Shown piece after piece: positions 42,469-52,370 of a DNA stretch of 64,000 nt. The position numbers were made by a program, and so were the translations under genes. Origin of the DNA: Tilletia caries (Eukaryota > Basidiomycota > Exobasidiomycetes > Tilletiales > Tilletiaceae); the NCBI GenBank assembly GCA_032718865.1, contig JALUTQ010000038.1, positions 1 through 64,000 of the forward strand, in the 5' to 3' direction. Every line of letters begins with the position of its first letter. Position 1 is the first letter of the stretch. The notes under the pieces are model-generated. The model did no database searches. It was not told the origin of the DNA and saw nothing but the letters and a program-made list of their open reading frames with translations.

Positions 42469-44403
42469 ATGATGAGCGCAGCCACAACGACGACATCGCG
42501 AACAGACAGCAAGATGGCGAAGAAGAAGTCAGCAGCAGCGAAGAAGGGGATAGCAGGCACGAGCAGCAGCAGCACAGGAGCAACTGGACCTGTCACTGCC
42601 GGCACTGTTGCGACTGCTTCCACCGCAAAGACAACTTCCACCACTCCCGCTCCTGCATCCCATACCACTCTTCAGACCTCACTACTCCGATGCGCAGCTC
42701 TCTGCGTTGCGTCCAAGTCTGCCCTCCGGTCGCAGGAGATACCAATCAGCAACACCCCGCTCGACGAGCTACCTACACACGAGCAGATCTTGAGCGATGC
42801 GCGTGCCCTGTTCAAGCGGCTGAGCTCCACAGCCAATGCGCTCGCACTAGCGGTCAAAGTATCAGGAGCGCAGTCCAAGGTGGATAGCGCGAAGGGGACA
42901 TCCTCGGCCGGCCAAGCAGGCGTGGACAATCCGCTGGCGGGGTTGGATAGCGGAAGCATCGCAGCGGCGCAGGCTCAGCTCGACCTTCTCACAACCGACA
43001 TCCTCCCCAAGCTGGTGTACGTCTCGCGCAAGGTCACCAAGGAAGGGTTCGTCCAGCATGACTCTCACACGGACGATCAGGGCCCACACAACTCTTGCGC
43101 ACATATGGGCGGACTCGGCCAAGCCTTTGACAAGGCGATCAACCGGGCCGTGCGCGAGACCGTCGACTCGGTAGATTCTTTCATCGAGTGCTTCATGGAC
43201 CTTAAGACACGGTCGGCATTGCTCGCGTCAGAGCAAGCGCGGTATAAGGCAGCCGTACAGCGGGGCGACGAGATGTCAACACCACCCAGACCCCCTGCGT
43301 ATCCACGGATCGAAAACCTGTCCCCATCAGCGCTCCGGAAACGCGCGCTCATCCGCTATGATTCCCTCTTCAAGCTGTGCGAGCGTCTGGCCGACCCTAC
43401 ACCGCCTGCAGAATCACCCATCGTTGCTAGCGACTACAAGCACCTGTTCAAGAGCGACGAAGATGAGGGCGAAGACGCTGGTGACAGGATTAACGAGTTC
43501 GAAGTCACCTTGGCGCAGAATTATATGCAAGCTCACATTCGTGGCTTACCACGGGATAACTGGGAGGCATTACAGCGCTTCCACGATACGAGGACACATC
43601 AATTGGGCGATGCTGTGCGAGAGATAAGGGAAGCGCTTATCTGGTCCGAGCAGAAGGAGACGGAGGATGCTGCTGCTGAGGGTGGAGCTCCAAAACAGAC
43701 TGCGGTCGTCAAGAAAGACGAGCCGGCTGCGGAAGACGAGGAGGAGGACGACGACGACGACGAAGATGAAGACGACGAGGATGATGATGATGACTTCGAG
43801 GACGACTTCGATGACTTGGACGACATGGACGAGTACGCCGCTGCGGACATAGATCGAGCAAAGCGAGCCTTGCCCGTAGTGGAGAACGTCATCCGGGCGC
43901 ACAACCTCCTTGGCACCATCTTCCGCGACCCCGCCGCCCGGCTCAGCTTCGCCGAGGTGCCACGGTATCTGTTCGACAACCTGTCCGAACAAGCCGACGA
44001 CCTCGTCGCCGATGTGGACAACATGATTGGGGTATGCATCTATGCGGGCGATGCTGTTGTTGATGCTCGACATGCGGCCGAGCAGCTGGGGTTGAAAGAG
44101 GGGAAGAAGGAGAACGGCGACGGCGACGGCGATGACGACAAGGGCAAGAAGGGGGAAGAGGAGGGCAAGACGGGCGGTCCGTACGACGCCGCCATAGCCG
44201 AAGAGTTGGAAGAAGACGCAGAAATGGTCTTCGCGGAGCATTTGGTTGCGTTCGCCCAGAACGGCATGGCGATCGCGACGCACGGCATCGAAGTGGCGGT
44301 CCGGGAAGAAGAGCTGACGGCGCTGGCGAAGGTGGCGGAACAGATCGAAGCGACGTGCAAGGAGGCTGTGGGCGAGGAGCGGTGGCTTTCCCTTCAAGAT
44401 TGA
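42469..44403 (+). CDS. GCIP (cyclin-D1-binding protein)-like helical protein
   Basis: A single-exon ORF of about 644 aa if it starts at the ATG ATG at 42469; the frame is open to another ATG at 42391. After a Lys/Ala/Ser/Thr-rich tail the protein is mostly helical. It has LQTSLLRCAALCVASKSAL, LTTDILPKLVYVSRKVTKEG and AFDKAINRAVRETVDSVDSF. A very acidic tract (about 25 Asp/Glu around base 43750) separates this from a second helical part with GTIFRDPAARLSFAEVPRY and a C-terminal MAIATHGIEVAVREEELTAL. The overall plan (two helical halves joined by an acidic linker) resembles the CCNDBP1/GCIP family. I recognise it only by pattern, so the name is tentative. Confidence 0.5.
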   Translation: MMSAATTTTSRTDSKMAKKKSAAAKKGIAGTSSSSTGATGPVTAGTVATASTAKTTSTTPAPASHTTLQTSLLRCAALCVASKSALRSQEIPISNTPLDELPTHEQILSDARALFKRLSSTANALALAVKVSGAQSKVDSAKGTSSAGQAGVDNPLAGLDSGSIAAAQAQLDLLTTDILPKLVYVSRKVTKEGFVQHDSHTDDQGPHNSCAHMGGLGQAFDKAINRAVRETVDSVDSFIECFMDLKTRSALLASEQARYKAAVQRGDEMSTPPRPPAYPRIENLSPSALRKRALIRYDSLFKLCERLADPTPPAESPIVASDYKHLFKSDEDEGEDAGDRINEFEVTLAQNYMQAHIRGLPRDNWEALQRFHDTRTHQLGDAVREIREALIWSEQKETEDAAAEGGAPKQTAVVKKDEPAAEDEEEDDDDDEDEDDEDDDDDFEDDFDDLDDMDEYAAADIDRAKRALPVVENVIRAHNLLGTIFRDPAARLSFAEVPRYLFDNLSEQADDLVADVDNMIGVCIYAGDAVVDARHAAEQLGLKEGKKENGDGDGDDDKGKKGEEEGKTGGPYDAAIAEELEEDAEMVFAEHLVAFAQNGMAIATHGIEVAVREEELTALAKVAEQIEATCKEAVGEERWLSLQD

Positions 44404-44522
44404 GGTTCACACTGTATTGTGCCTGTCATCATCATCACCAGCTGCCTGCAATGAATGCTCATGCAACGAACATCTGCACAAGATACAGAAGGGGCAGTTC
44501 ACGCGCATCGTCAATTTCACGT
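44404..44522. other. 3' flank of the GCIP-like gene
   Basis: About 120 bases; no gene. It ends where the copied GAL1 3' flank begins. Confidence 0.4.
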
Positions 44523-44956
44523 GTTTGACGAGTTCTGACCCGTTTGACGCGCTCTGAGCCGCTCCAATCCTCCGAGAAGCATCGTCTGCCTGGAATCAGA
44601 CCAACACCATCTTCGTCGTGTAAGGCAGCACCGTCTGAATGATGATACGCTTCAAGAAAAGATCCTGGACGTGTTGATGCTGCTACATATACATGTCGCG
44701 TTGCGGTGCCCAGCGAGAATGTGTATGCGTGCTGTGTATATATATTTGTCACAGGGAGAAATATTTAATTGACACCTGGTTCGTCTAGTTGGTTTCCATG
44801 TTGGTGTCTGGTTGGGATATTGGTGCAGCTCCGTCTCGCTGCTGTATCAATCTTTTGTTTTTTTTCTTCTTTTTTTCCTTTTTTCTTTCTTTTCTTTTTC
44901 TTTTTCTTCCCCAGCTGATTTTTAAAGGACCCCCCTCCTTCAAACGACGTCCTCCA
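44523..44956 (+). repeat. Displaced inverted copy of the GAL1 3' flank (segment A, copy 1)
   Basis: This stretch matches the complement of 54148-54588, which is the DNA directly after the GAL1 stop. Shared landmarks in the same order are TTTGACGAGTTC, GAGAAGCATCGTCTGCCTG, GATGATACGCTTCAAGAAAA, TATTTAATTGACACCTGGTT and GGTTGGGATATTGGTGCAGC, then a T-rich tract and CAGCTGATTTTT..GGACCCCCC. The T-rich tract differs in length. There is no GAL1 coding sequence beside this copy. Confidence 0.9.
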
Positions 44957-45156
44957 CTGTCCGCCTCAACAGCCCACCGCAGGAAACGATGCACGACATA
45001 TTCACTCCGTTTGTCTGCCGTACTCGTATATCTACGGCTGGCTGACTTTCTTCCCTTTCCCCGTTTGGGTTTGCTTTGGCCACCACCTCCCCATCTCTGC
45101 TTCGATTCCACTCACCTCTCTATCTTTCTTTCAGCACGGTGTTTCTTCCCCTCTTT
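44957..45156 (+). repeat. Segment B, copy 1
   Basis: It matches the complement of 52371-52612. Shared landmarks are TGTCCGCCTCAAC, CGCAGGAAACGATGCACGAC, ATATTCACTCCGTTTGT, ATCTCTGCTTCGATTCCACT and TTTCAGCA..GGTG. Here B directly continues segment A, whereas in the minus-strand copy A and B are separated by ~1.5 kb. Confidence 0.85.
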
Positions 45157-45310
45157 TCTTCTGATCGAAAGTATAAGCCTTGACGGCCCTCACTGCGTGT
45201 TCATACTTCTGGATTCCCTCCTCTCTTTCTCCTCTCAGGATTCCCCCCTCTTTCCCCCTATGCTTTTCTCACTCTCACTCTCACTCATAACTCCAGCAAC
45301 AGGAGACAAA

Positions 45311-46209
45311 ATGTCAACCTCCAGCCCACCCCGCCGGCTCAACACCTTCCCAACCAACTTCACCGCCCTCCTCCTCCTCGACTTCCTCCTCACCAGCTCA
45401 CTCTCACCCACCCACGCAGCCCGGATCTCCAACAACACCACAGCATTACCGCCGCTCCAACACGACCCGCTCGAGCGGATATCGTACCGCACCTTCCAGG
45501 CTGGCGACACTCAGGGAGCCGAATTCAACGTGAGCACGTACACGATGGATACGGGGTTGGCTTCTAGGACGCGGTCGCCTTCTGGTATCTATGGTTGTAA
45601 CTTTATTGTGAGCTTTTGGGTTCCTCTTTCCTTCGCAAAAGCTTGGTTCGTAGGGCACTGGCTCATGCTTCTTTCTTTGATTTCACACTCTGTGTGTAAT
45701 AGTGGCGCGGCGAGGCGTACGATCCCTCTGGCCCTCTTATGGTCTGGTTCGGCTCGTCTGCGTCTAGATGGTACGTATCCAACCCCCATCCACACTCCTC
45801 CCAAGAAACGACAGCTAACTGCCGCTCTTCTAAACTTTTACCAGCAACGACGTCTCCGACCCCACATGCGTCCTCTCCAAAGGCCTCTTCGAAGGCTGGC
45901 CCCAAACGAATCGCCGCCCACAGCCCGTACACCCGCACCCTCCTCACCGACGCCCACCTGTCCATCCCAACCATCCTCTCCCCGCTCTGCTACAACACAT
46001 CCACCTCCTCCCCCCTTTCCAATTCTTGCGGCTCGCCCGTCAAGATGCATGTGTGGAAGCATCATCGGCCAGAATTGGTCTTGGGAATTATGCAGGTTGT
46101 TAAGTATCGGTTTGGTTTTAATGAGCGGAGGGTTGTGGGTCCGCGGATGTCGATGGGTGTCAAGGCTGGTCCTTGGTTGAAAGGAACTAGAGGGTATCAG
46201 CAAGCATAA
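45311..46209 (+). CDS. Putative secreted protein, lineage-specific
   Basis: Three exons (45311-45607, 45703-45770, 45924-46209) give a frame-consistent 216 aa. It starts MSTSSPPRRLNTFPTNFTAL, followed by a Leu-rich hydrophobic stretch and SLSPTHAAR, which reads as a signal peptide with an Ala-x-Ala-type cleavage site. Potential N-glycosylation sites (NNTT, NVST) and two exon-spanning blocks follow (ISYRTFQAGDTQGAEFNVST; YDPSGPLMVWFGSSASR). The third exon (TRTLLTDAHLSIPTILSPLC) keeps frame only if the acceptor is CCCACAG at 45923; the nearer TACCAG acceptor gives a different tail. I do not recognise the family. The signal-peptide region shares DNA with the junction of the GAL1/EF-hand chimera at 51.5 kb. 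Confidence 0.4.
45340..45424 (+). repeat. Segment C, copy 1 (CTC-rich)
   Basis: The stretch AACTTCACCGCCCTCCTCCT through CTCCTCACCAGCTCACTCTC to ACCCACGCAG matches the complement of 51506-51618, where the CTC/CTT tract is longer. Both copies read [17 protein letters not shown] in one frame. Here it encodes the signal peptide of the preceding entry. Confidence 0.75.
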
Positions 46210-46706
46210 GACACGATCCGGCACTCGTACTGCTGGGAAGAAGGAGACCATAGCACATCAGCAGATTCTTTCACAGGAACAGAGCAAAACGTTACCCGAG
46301 TCCCGAGCGGCGAAACAGGCCCAGAGGAAGAAGGTGAGATCCCGAATGAGATGGGTTGCAAGTCTGAGCGCGGTCCTGACTCCATCTATACACACGCGCC
46401 GAACTAGATGAGAAAGGGGAGGATCGCCCGGACCGACCACTTACCTTCTCATTTGACACCTGCGTGCGTTGAGGACGACATCGACGCTGAAGTGGCAGGC
46501 GCATGATCGTCGCGGTCTGCAACTTGCAGCTCGATGGACCGAGCAAGGCGGACAGCGGACAGGTTCTCAGGTGGCCCGTGCCGATGTCCCGAAGAAATCA
46601 AGGAGGTGTCTCGCTGGCGGGTTGCGACGACGACGGCATCCGACTGACCACCAACGTCGACGCGCGCGTGTGAGGCGATTCAGTGACTACATACTCCGAG
46701 TGCGAC
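46210..46706. other. Intergenic stretch, no supported gene
   Basis: About 500 bases. Short frames only. The right end contains the 5' leader of the RD-rich protein gene. Nothing specific is seen. Confidence 0.35.
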
Positions 46707-48984
46707 ATGGCGGGCCTGGGGCTGACTCCCAGCGAGATCCGCGCGCTGCCAGAGCACGAGCTCATCCACCTCCTCGACAGGGTGAGGCTACTCGACCATA
46801 GACTCCAGTCCGAACTCGACTCCCACAGTCATGCTGCTGCTGCTCCGCCGGCTGCTGCTGCGCCGGCTGCGGCTGACGGCCAACATACCAGCAATCAGGC
46901 GCCCCAGCAAGAGCAACAGCCTTCGGAATTGATCGCAGCCATGGGCCAAATGCGCCAGCGGATCGACGAGTATGGCGCACGCTTCCGCGCTCGCGAAGCA
47001 CAGGTGCGCGCAAGGAGGGATCTCCTCGACCGGCTTCGACAGCCTCTCATCCCCGAGGGCATGCGCACCTCTGACCAATGGCGGACGTTGCTCACCCAGC
47101 CGCCCTTGACCCTGTCTCCCACACCTCCGCCTACCACCACCTCCCAGCCTCGGCAACCTGTCAATCCTCAGGGCGTGTCCGACTATGAGCGCTGGCTGGC
47201 GGTGTTCACCCAGCCGCCCGGGACGGTGCCCATTCCTCCGCCTCTTGGGAGCAACTACTTGGACATCCCGGTGCCGAGCCTCGTCCGGCGTCTTGAAACG
47301 CTGTCAACCTCGCACATTGTCGAGGTCAACAATGTGCCCACAGGTGAGTCTGTCGCTGATCGTGAGCACACTAATGATTGTTTTGACTGAACTCTACTCC
47401 GCCTCACTCTGAAGATCACCGGCCCAATCCGCTATCTGACGGAACCGAAGACGTCAGACTCAGGATCGGTAGACTGGGTGGACTCGGCCACGAAATACGG
47501 CTCATTCAGAACCTGCCTCCCTCCCGCGAACGCGTCAGCACCCTCGCCCACAAGAAGATTCTCCGCGCCCCATCGCAGGGCTTTTACTGCCAAGGACAGA
47601 ACCAGCAGGCACAATGGCCGAACTCGTTCTGGACCGCCCCCAGTGAGAAGAAGAAGAAGCCAGCAAAGAGAAGGGTCGCATTTCGGGATGCGAACGCTTC
47701 GAGCCTGATGTTGGATATCGGCCGCGATCCCTCGACGGGGACATCACTCAAGAGATTGAGAATTCAGCTTGGGCTGGTGGACCCTCCAGCAACCAGCCGG
47801 ACCTTTCCGCAGTCGACGTGTTCATGGCGCCCGCCGAGATCGAGGCTCTACCTGAATCCGAATTTCTCGTCCCCTACCCACCCCCGGAATTCCCCTTTGC
47901 AATCCTCGTCGACACCCTCCGCGAGTTCATGCACGAGAACGAAGGCATTGCTATGTCTTTCAGTCTTCTCGGTCAGAAGTTGTCCAATCGTGGGTTCAAC
48001 TGCAAGAGGAATTTGGGGATCAAGACTATGAAGGAGATGGTCTGGATGGCTCGGAGAAGCATTGGTTTTGGATGGACTGATCCCGCGAACCCCACCGCCT
48101 CGTGGATTTGGCTTTGGGATGTCGACAGGCCCTATCGGGCCCCTTTGTGCACTGAAAAGCAGTGGGAGGCCTTCCAAGCATCGAGGAAAGGATGGGAGCC
48201 GCCAGGTCTCAAGCGGGGCATGGTCAACGTCATGCGCGGCGGCGTCGGCTTGGTTTCGGACAAGGGCAAGAAAAAGAATTCGGCCTTCTGGGCGTCGCTT
48301 CCGAGGGGCGAAGGGTATTCACGGCCGCCTCGCGCCAACACGGCCGGCCCGGCCACGACTCGTTGGCCCGACAACGACCATCGGCGGCACGAAGTTTTTG
48401 CGGCCTCCGTGGGCCCGTCCACGGGGAGGGCCACACGTGCGCCGATGGATGACCACGACGACTGGCGACATGTCCCTGATCATTCACGAGGGAAGGGCAA
48501 AAAGCGTATGCTTGATGAGCATGTTGTGGAGGAGGACGACTGGTTCGAACGTCGCTCTCGGGACTTGGGGCGAGAGCAAGACCGAGAACGGGAACGGAGA
48601 GACCGAGAACGAGAACGAGGGCCGCGACATATCGACTCGGACCGAGATCGCGACCAGAGTCGTGACCGTGACCACGACCGCGACTGGAATCGTGACCACG
48701 ATCGTAACTGGGGCCGCAGCCAGGAAAGAGACCGTAGCCACGACCGTGACCGTGACCACGACCGCGACCGCAACCGTGACCGGAATCGTGACCACGATCG
48801 TAACTGGGGCCGCAGCCAGGAAAGAGACCGTAGCCACGACCGTGACCGCGACCGCGACTGGATTCGTGACAGCAGCCGGGACGAGCGGGGACGATACGGG
48901 CCCCGAGAAGAAGAGCGGAACTGTCGACGTGGTGGAAACGGGTCGGATTCGTACCCGCTCGAGAAGCGGGTGCGTCGGGATTGA
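46707..48984 (+). CDS. RD/RE-repeat protein with two similar PxEIxALPExE motifs
   Basis: Three exons (46707-47343, 47415-47642, 47813-48984) give a frame-consistent 678 aa. I do not recognise the family. The N-terminus has LTPSEIRALPEHELIHLL and a coiled coil (RVRLLDHRLQSEL, RQRIDEYGARFRAREAQ). Exon 3 opens with MAPAEIEALPESEF, strikingly like the N-terminal motif, then a compact domain (FAILVDTLREFMHENEG, LGQKLSNRGFNCKRN, MARRSIGFGWTDP, SWIWLWDV). The C-terminal ~150 residues are dominated by alternating Arg/Asp or Arg/Glu dipeptides, as in RNA-processing proteins. The second intron (170 bases) is uncertain: the skipped DNA is also open in the exon 2 frame. Confidence 0.5.
48640..48866. repeat. 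Degenerate CGTGAC repeats with a ~98-base duplicated unit
   Basis: Within the coding region, CGTGACCACGAC-like hexamers are tandem. A longer unit containing AACTGGGGCCGCAGCCAGGA and AGAGACCGTAGCCACGACCG occurs at about 48704-48757 and again at about 48802-48855. The duplication is in frame and repeats the same residues (NWGRSQERDRSHDRDRD). Confidence 0.9.
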
Positions 48985-50068
48985 GGGGATGATGTCTCCC
49001 CTAACTTCTTCCCCTTATCTTTATCAGGTTAACATAGTCGACGGACACACACGAGATTTCGATTTGGCCTCCTCTCCCTGAGGAACTCATGTACCTTTCC
49101 CTCCAGGACGCAAGACGCAATAATTATCGCTAGTGGCCACGCTCTTCCGATCCCTCCCACCATGCTGCCTCGATGGGAAGCCATCGTTCTTGCGCCCCGA
49201 CGAGGTGGAAGCTCAAAAGCCCAAGAATAGTTGCTGATCTTCTTCCTCCCTCCTCCCTCCTTTCCACCTTTCTGTCCCTTCCCCCCCTTCTTTCCCATTC
49301 CTCCTCCTTAGTACTGATTGGTACAGGCGTACAGTACCTCGGCACCGAATACTTGAACCACGATGGCCGATAGTTCCGTTTCCAGCTCCCACCGACTTCA
49401 CGCCGCGGCCAAATGAGTCGCTTGGCTCAGGCATCACGTCCGGCATGGGTTCGTCCTGACACATGAACGGTCAGCCAACGACGTCGCACGGCTCATGGGG
49501 AGAGTCGATGTCCCACGGGACTTGCCTTGTAAGGTACGATGAGCTGGTGCTTCGTGTAAGTAGAGGTAAGATTGTAAGAACTCATGTGTTTTGTGTGCTC
49601 TTGTTACGAGTATGCAACGCGACGAGGGCTGACTTCCGCGGAAAGTTCCACCCCATCATCACCTGTATCGAGTTCACTCCCATGCCTTGGCCTTTGCCTT
49701 CACTTCAGTTCACATCTTCATCTCCCTCTCATTCTAGACCGCCTCGCCGAACTCTCCCTTCCCAGATACGCATTTGTGCTCCGTTTCGCCATCGCTCTCG
49801 CTCGCCATCTCCATAGATGGCGAGCTCGTAAGTTCGTAACTCGCCGGTGTTCGACGTTTTGCTCACACTTTCTTCCTCTGTCACTTCTCAGCTCGCCCTC
49901 GTTTGATTGCTCCTCGCTCTCGCCCGCTAACCCTCTCTCTTCCTAATAAACCCGACTCTCGAACAGGTTATCGACCATACCCCTCTCCGCCATACCTAAA
50001 CCGTCTCGCCTTCTCCCCTCCCATATCCCCTCTGCACAGATATTCTCTGAGGTTCTGTCTTCCCTCAG
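48985..50068. other. Intergenic stretch, no firm gene
   Basis: About 1.1 kb. A start-like ATGGCGAGCTC followed by a GTAAGT donor at 49817-49833 and a CGAACAG acceptor at 49969 could be the first intron of the next gene, but the frame does not reach its later exons cleanly. Pyrimidine-rich DNA at 49240-49310. Nothing else is supported. Confidence 0.3.
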
Positions 50069-50976
50069 AACGACTCGGCTGCCCCCTGGAAGGATGGCGT
50101 TGTCAGCTTGGCGGTGAGTCGTCTTTCGGGCTACCCCAGCGCCAAATTTGCAGCCGATCTTCCACCACGAGGAGCGGGAACGGCAGGGGCGGGGTATCCC
50201 CCGTCATCATCAGCATCAGGGTCAGGGTCAGGAGCGGGAGCGGGGCGAGGTGGGGATCGGGGCATTGGACGAGCCGGAGACGAGGAGGGGGAGGAAGGCG
50301 TTCTCCCATCAGGGCCTGTTCGCTCCGGAGTCCGGATGGTACGTCTCACTCCTCCCTGACTGACAAACCGATCTATGCCATCGCGCTCGACCGTCGGCAT
50401 ATGCGCTCCCCCAGGGCCCGGGGATGAGGGCCTCGGTCCCAATGAGCGAGACGACCGGTACGGAGTTACATCCCGCTACGATGAGCGCGCTCGCCTCTTC
50501 TTCGACCCCTCAATACCAAGCCCATCAACAAGGATAAACACAGTCGCAAAGTACCTCCCCCTGCCCGCACACGTGGCAGGTCATCCGTACTACACGCGCG
50601 CACGGATCAAGGTGGACGATCTGAAGCATGCGTTGCGGAAGGATGGTAAGAAGTATGCGAGGGTGGAGGAGTTATTGTCATTGGATAAGGAGGCGAAGAG
50701 GCAGATGAACGTGGGTGTGGAGGCGGTTGCTGCTGTTGGTGGGAGTCAGTGGGAGTCAGTGGGAGTGTGGAGAGGGTGGGGCGACCTGAGGGGTGGAATG
50801 TCAAGTGTTGTTCGCTTCTCTTCGTCCTTACTCTCGCCTCTCGATGGAACCTGACATCTGATCACAAGGGGGACAAAGCGAGCTGTTCCTCAGACAGTGT
50901 ATCAGAAAGTAGTTACGACGAGCAGGAGGGGAGAAGTGAACAAGGGCCATACGGGGACGACGAGGGGGTGTTATGA
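50069..50976 (+). CDS. Lineage-specific protein, 5' end unresolved
   Basis: Three frame-compatible exons can be read: 50069-50338 (after a CCTCAG acceptor; NDSAAPWKDGVVSLAV, then Gly/Ser/Ala-rich), 50429-50710 and 50869-50976. The middle exon has YGVTSRYDERARLFFDPS, STRINTVAKYLPLPAHVAGH, YYTRARIKVDDLKHALRK and VEELLSLDKEAKRQM. The last exon is acidic and Ser-rich and ends at a TGA at 50974. I do not recognise it. The GATGAG acceptor of the middle exon is weak, and the first exon(s) with the start codon were not found. Confidence 0.35.
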
Positions 50977-51523
50977 TACAAGGCCTGATGCCTGATGCCT
51001 GATGTCTGATGACGCTTGGGGGCCGGGTGAACCTGGCGAGGCGAATGAGGGTGTAGGAGGAGGGGGGATGATCTGCTCATTGGGAGAGGATGACCTAGAC
51101 GAAGTGGCGGTAGTCTACGGTCCCGTCACTGCAGCCGAGAAAGCGTGTAGGACAAAGAAAGGGACCAGGGTCAGACGAAACGTCAACCAAAGCGTGGAGA
51201 GTGAAAGATATGCACGCGCCAACCTGTACGTTCTTGAGCAACTCGTTGACCTCCTCGTGCTCGAGCTTCTCGCCGAGGGAGGTGAGGAGGTAGCGCAGTT
51301 CGCCGACGGAGATGTACCCATCGCCTTCCTTGTCGAACACATGAAAGCCGCGAATGAACTCCTCTATATGAATCATAGGGAGAGAGTCAGCACTGGGTGT
51401 TGCAGTCAAGAGAGGTGAGTAAGAGGAGGAACCTGGAGTACCAGCAGGCTCAAACTCATTAGGCCTGTTCAAGATGTGGAAAGAAGTATTGAAGTCGACC
51501 TTGCGTGGGTGAAAGTGAGCTGG

Positions 51524-51598
51524 TGAGGAGGAGAAGAAGGAGGAGAAGAAGGAGGAGAAGGAGGAGAAGGAGGAGAAGGAGGAGAAGGAGGAGAAGGG
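51524..51598. repeat. Polypurine GGAGAA/GGAGAAG tract at the chimera junction
   Basis: About 75 bases of G/A-only sequence (GAGGAGAAGGAGGAGAAGG type). On the coding (minus) strand it is CTC/CTT-rich. It lies exactly between the GAL1-derived and light-chain-derived parts and is an expanded version of segment C at 45.4 kb. Confidence 0.95.
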
Positions 51599-51619
51599 CG
51601 GTGAAGTTGTTTCCGTCGG

Positions 51620-52369
51620 CGCAACTTCGGCCATCTCCGTCCGGTCCACAAGTGACCTCGCTCCAAAGGCCTCGAGGATGACCAAGCTGGAGCAGACAGT
51701 CATAGCTGCGCTCGAACTCAGACTGGATTCCGGTGGGATAGAGCCATCGACGAGGATGCTGATTGTCCGGGGACGGGTCGAGGCGGAGAGTACGGAAGGT
51801 GGCAGATGGGAGTGAAGGCCCTGTGAAATGGGCGTTAGCAGAGACCACAGCGTCAGTTCTAGCCTCGCAATTGCACTGCTCAAGCTTGAACCGGCAAAAG
51901 GCAGACTCACCTTCCATGCCACAGCAAAGTAGTTCCCCCACCGCTGCGAGCCCTCATCATGATGAATGAGGTCCACCGCGCCAGAGTCAAGCACACTGGG
52001 CGCAGTGAGCGTGACCGCCTTGAACCGGTCGCGCGTATTGGCGAGGTAGAACTCGATCGGGTCCGAGGGGTCCAGCGCAGGCGTCACGGAGACGGCCATG
52101 AGGATGTCCTTCTCGATCGCTGCTGGCAGACAGCTGCATGGAAGACAGAGACAGCCTGGTGTAAGAAGGGCATGGTACTTCGGCAGGCCAGCACGAGATC
52201 CACCCCCGTGGCGCGTCTTGCTCACCTGAATCCCTGATGGTCGACATGGCTGAGAGAGAACAATGTCAGCCGCACATGTCACACCACACGCAATAACGCC
52301 ATACTCACTCGCCAATGATGTTCACCCTGCCCGGCGCGCGCGCAACAAAGGCAGGCTTGCGTCCGTAAA
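51620..52369 (-). repeat. Segmental copy of GAL1 exons 1-4 (partner 55914-56659)
   Basis: About 750 bases match 55914-56659 in the same orientation at an offset of ~4.29 kb, including introns. By eye only scattered differences are seen (for example GTCCGTAAAT against GTCCATAGAT at one edge and a small indel near 51885-51905). Identity across introns means the copying was recent and DNA-level, not from mRNA. Confidence 0.93.
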
Positions 52370-52370
52370 T

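Larger units (their letters stand above)
51095..52369 (-). pseudogene. Chimeric gene: GAL1 exons 1(end)-4 fused to Cdc4-type myosin light chain EF-hands
   Basis: The DNA at 52369-51620 is a near-identical copy of GAL1 from the middle of exon 1 ([19 protein letters not shown]) through most of exon 4 (RTEMAEVA). All donor and acceptor sites are kept, including the 24-base exon. From there the frame stays open through a GAA/GGA-type tract read as Ser/Phe repeats. It then runs into [20 protein letters not shown], an intron (51432-51364), [20 protein letters not shown] and [20 protein letters not shown], another intron (51215-51129) and [10 protein letters not shown]. This second part is the C-terminal half of a Cdc4/essential myosin light chain. 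Splice phases agree throughout. It lacks the GAL1 start codon, and the light-chain end is cut by TAG at 51095-51097, where a Gln codon would continue to VILSQ and a stop at 51077. Probably a pseudogene, possibly transcribed. Confidence 0.75.

Noticed and set aside
44789..45310. Hydrophobic ORF with a long Phe run, possible membrane protein
   Set aside because: It reads through the T-rich tract of the duplicated GAL1 3' flank; the Phe run is poly-T. Only the part from 45311 is kept as a possible gene.
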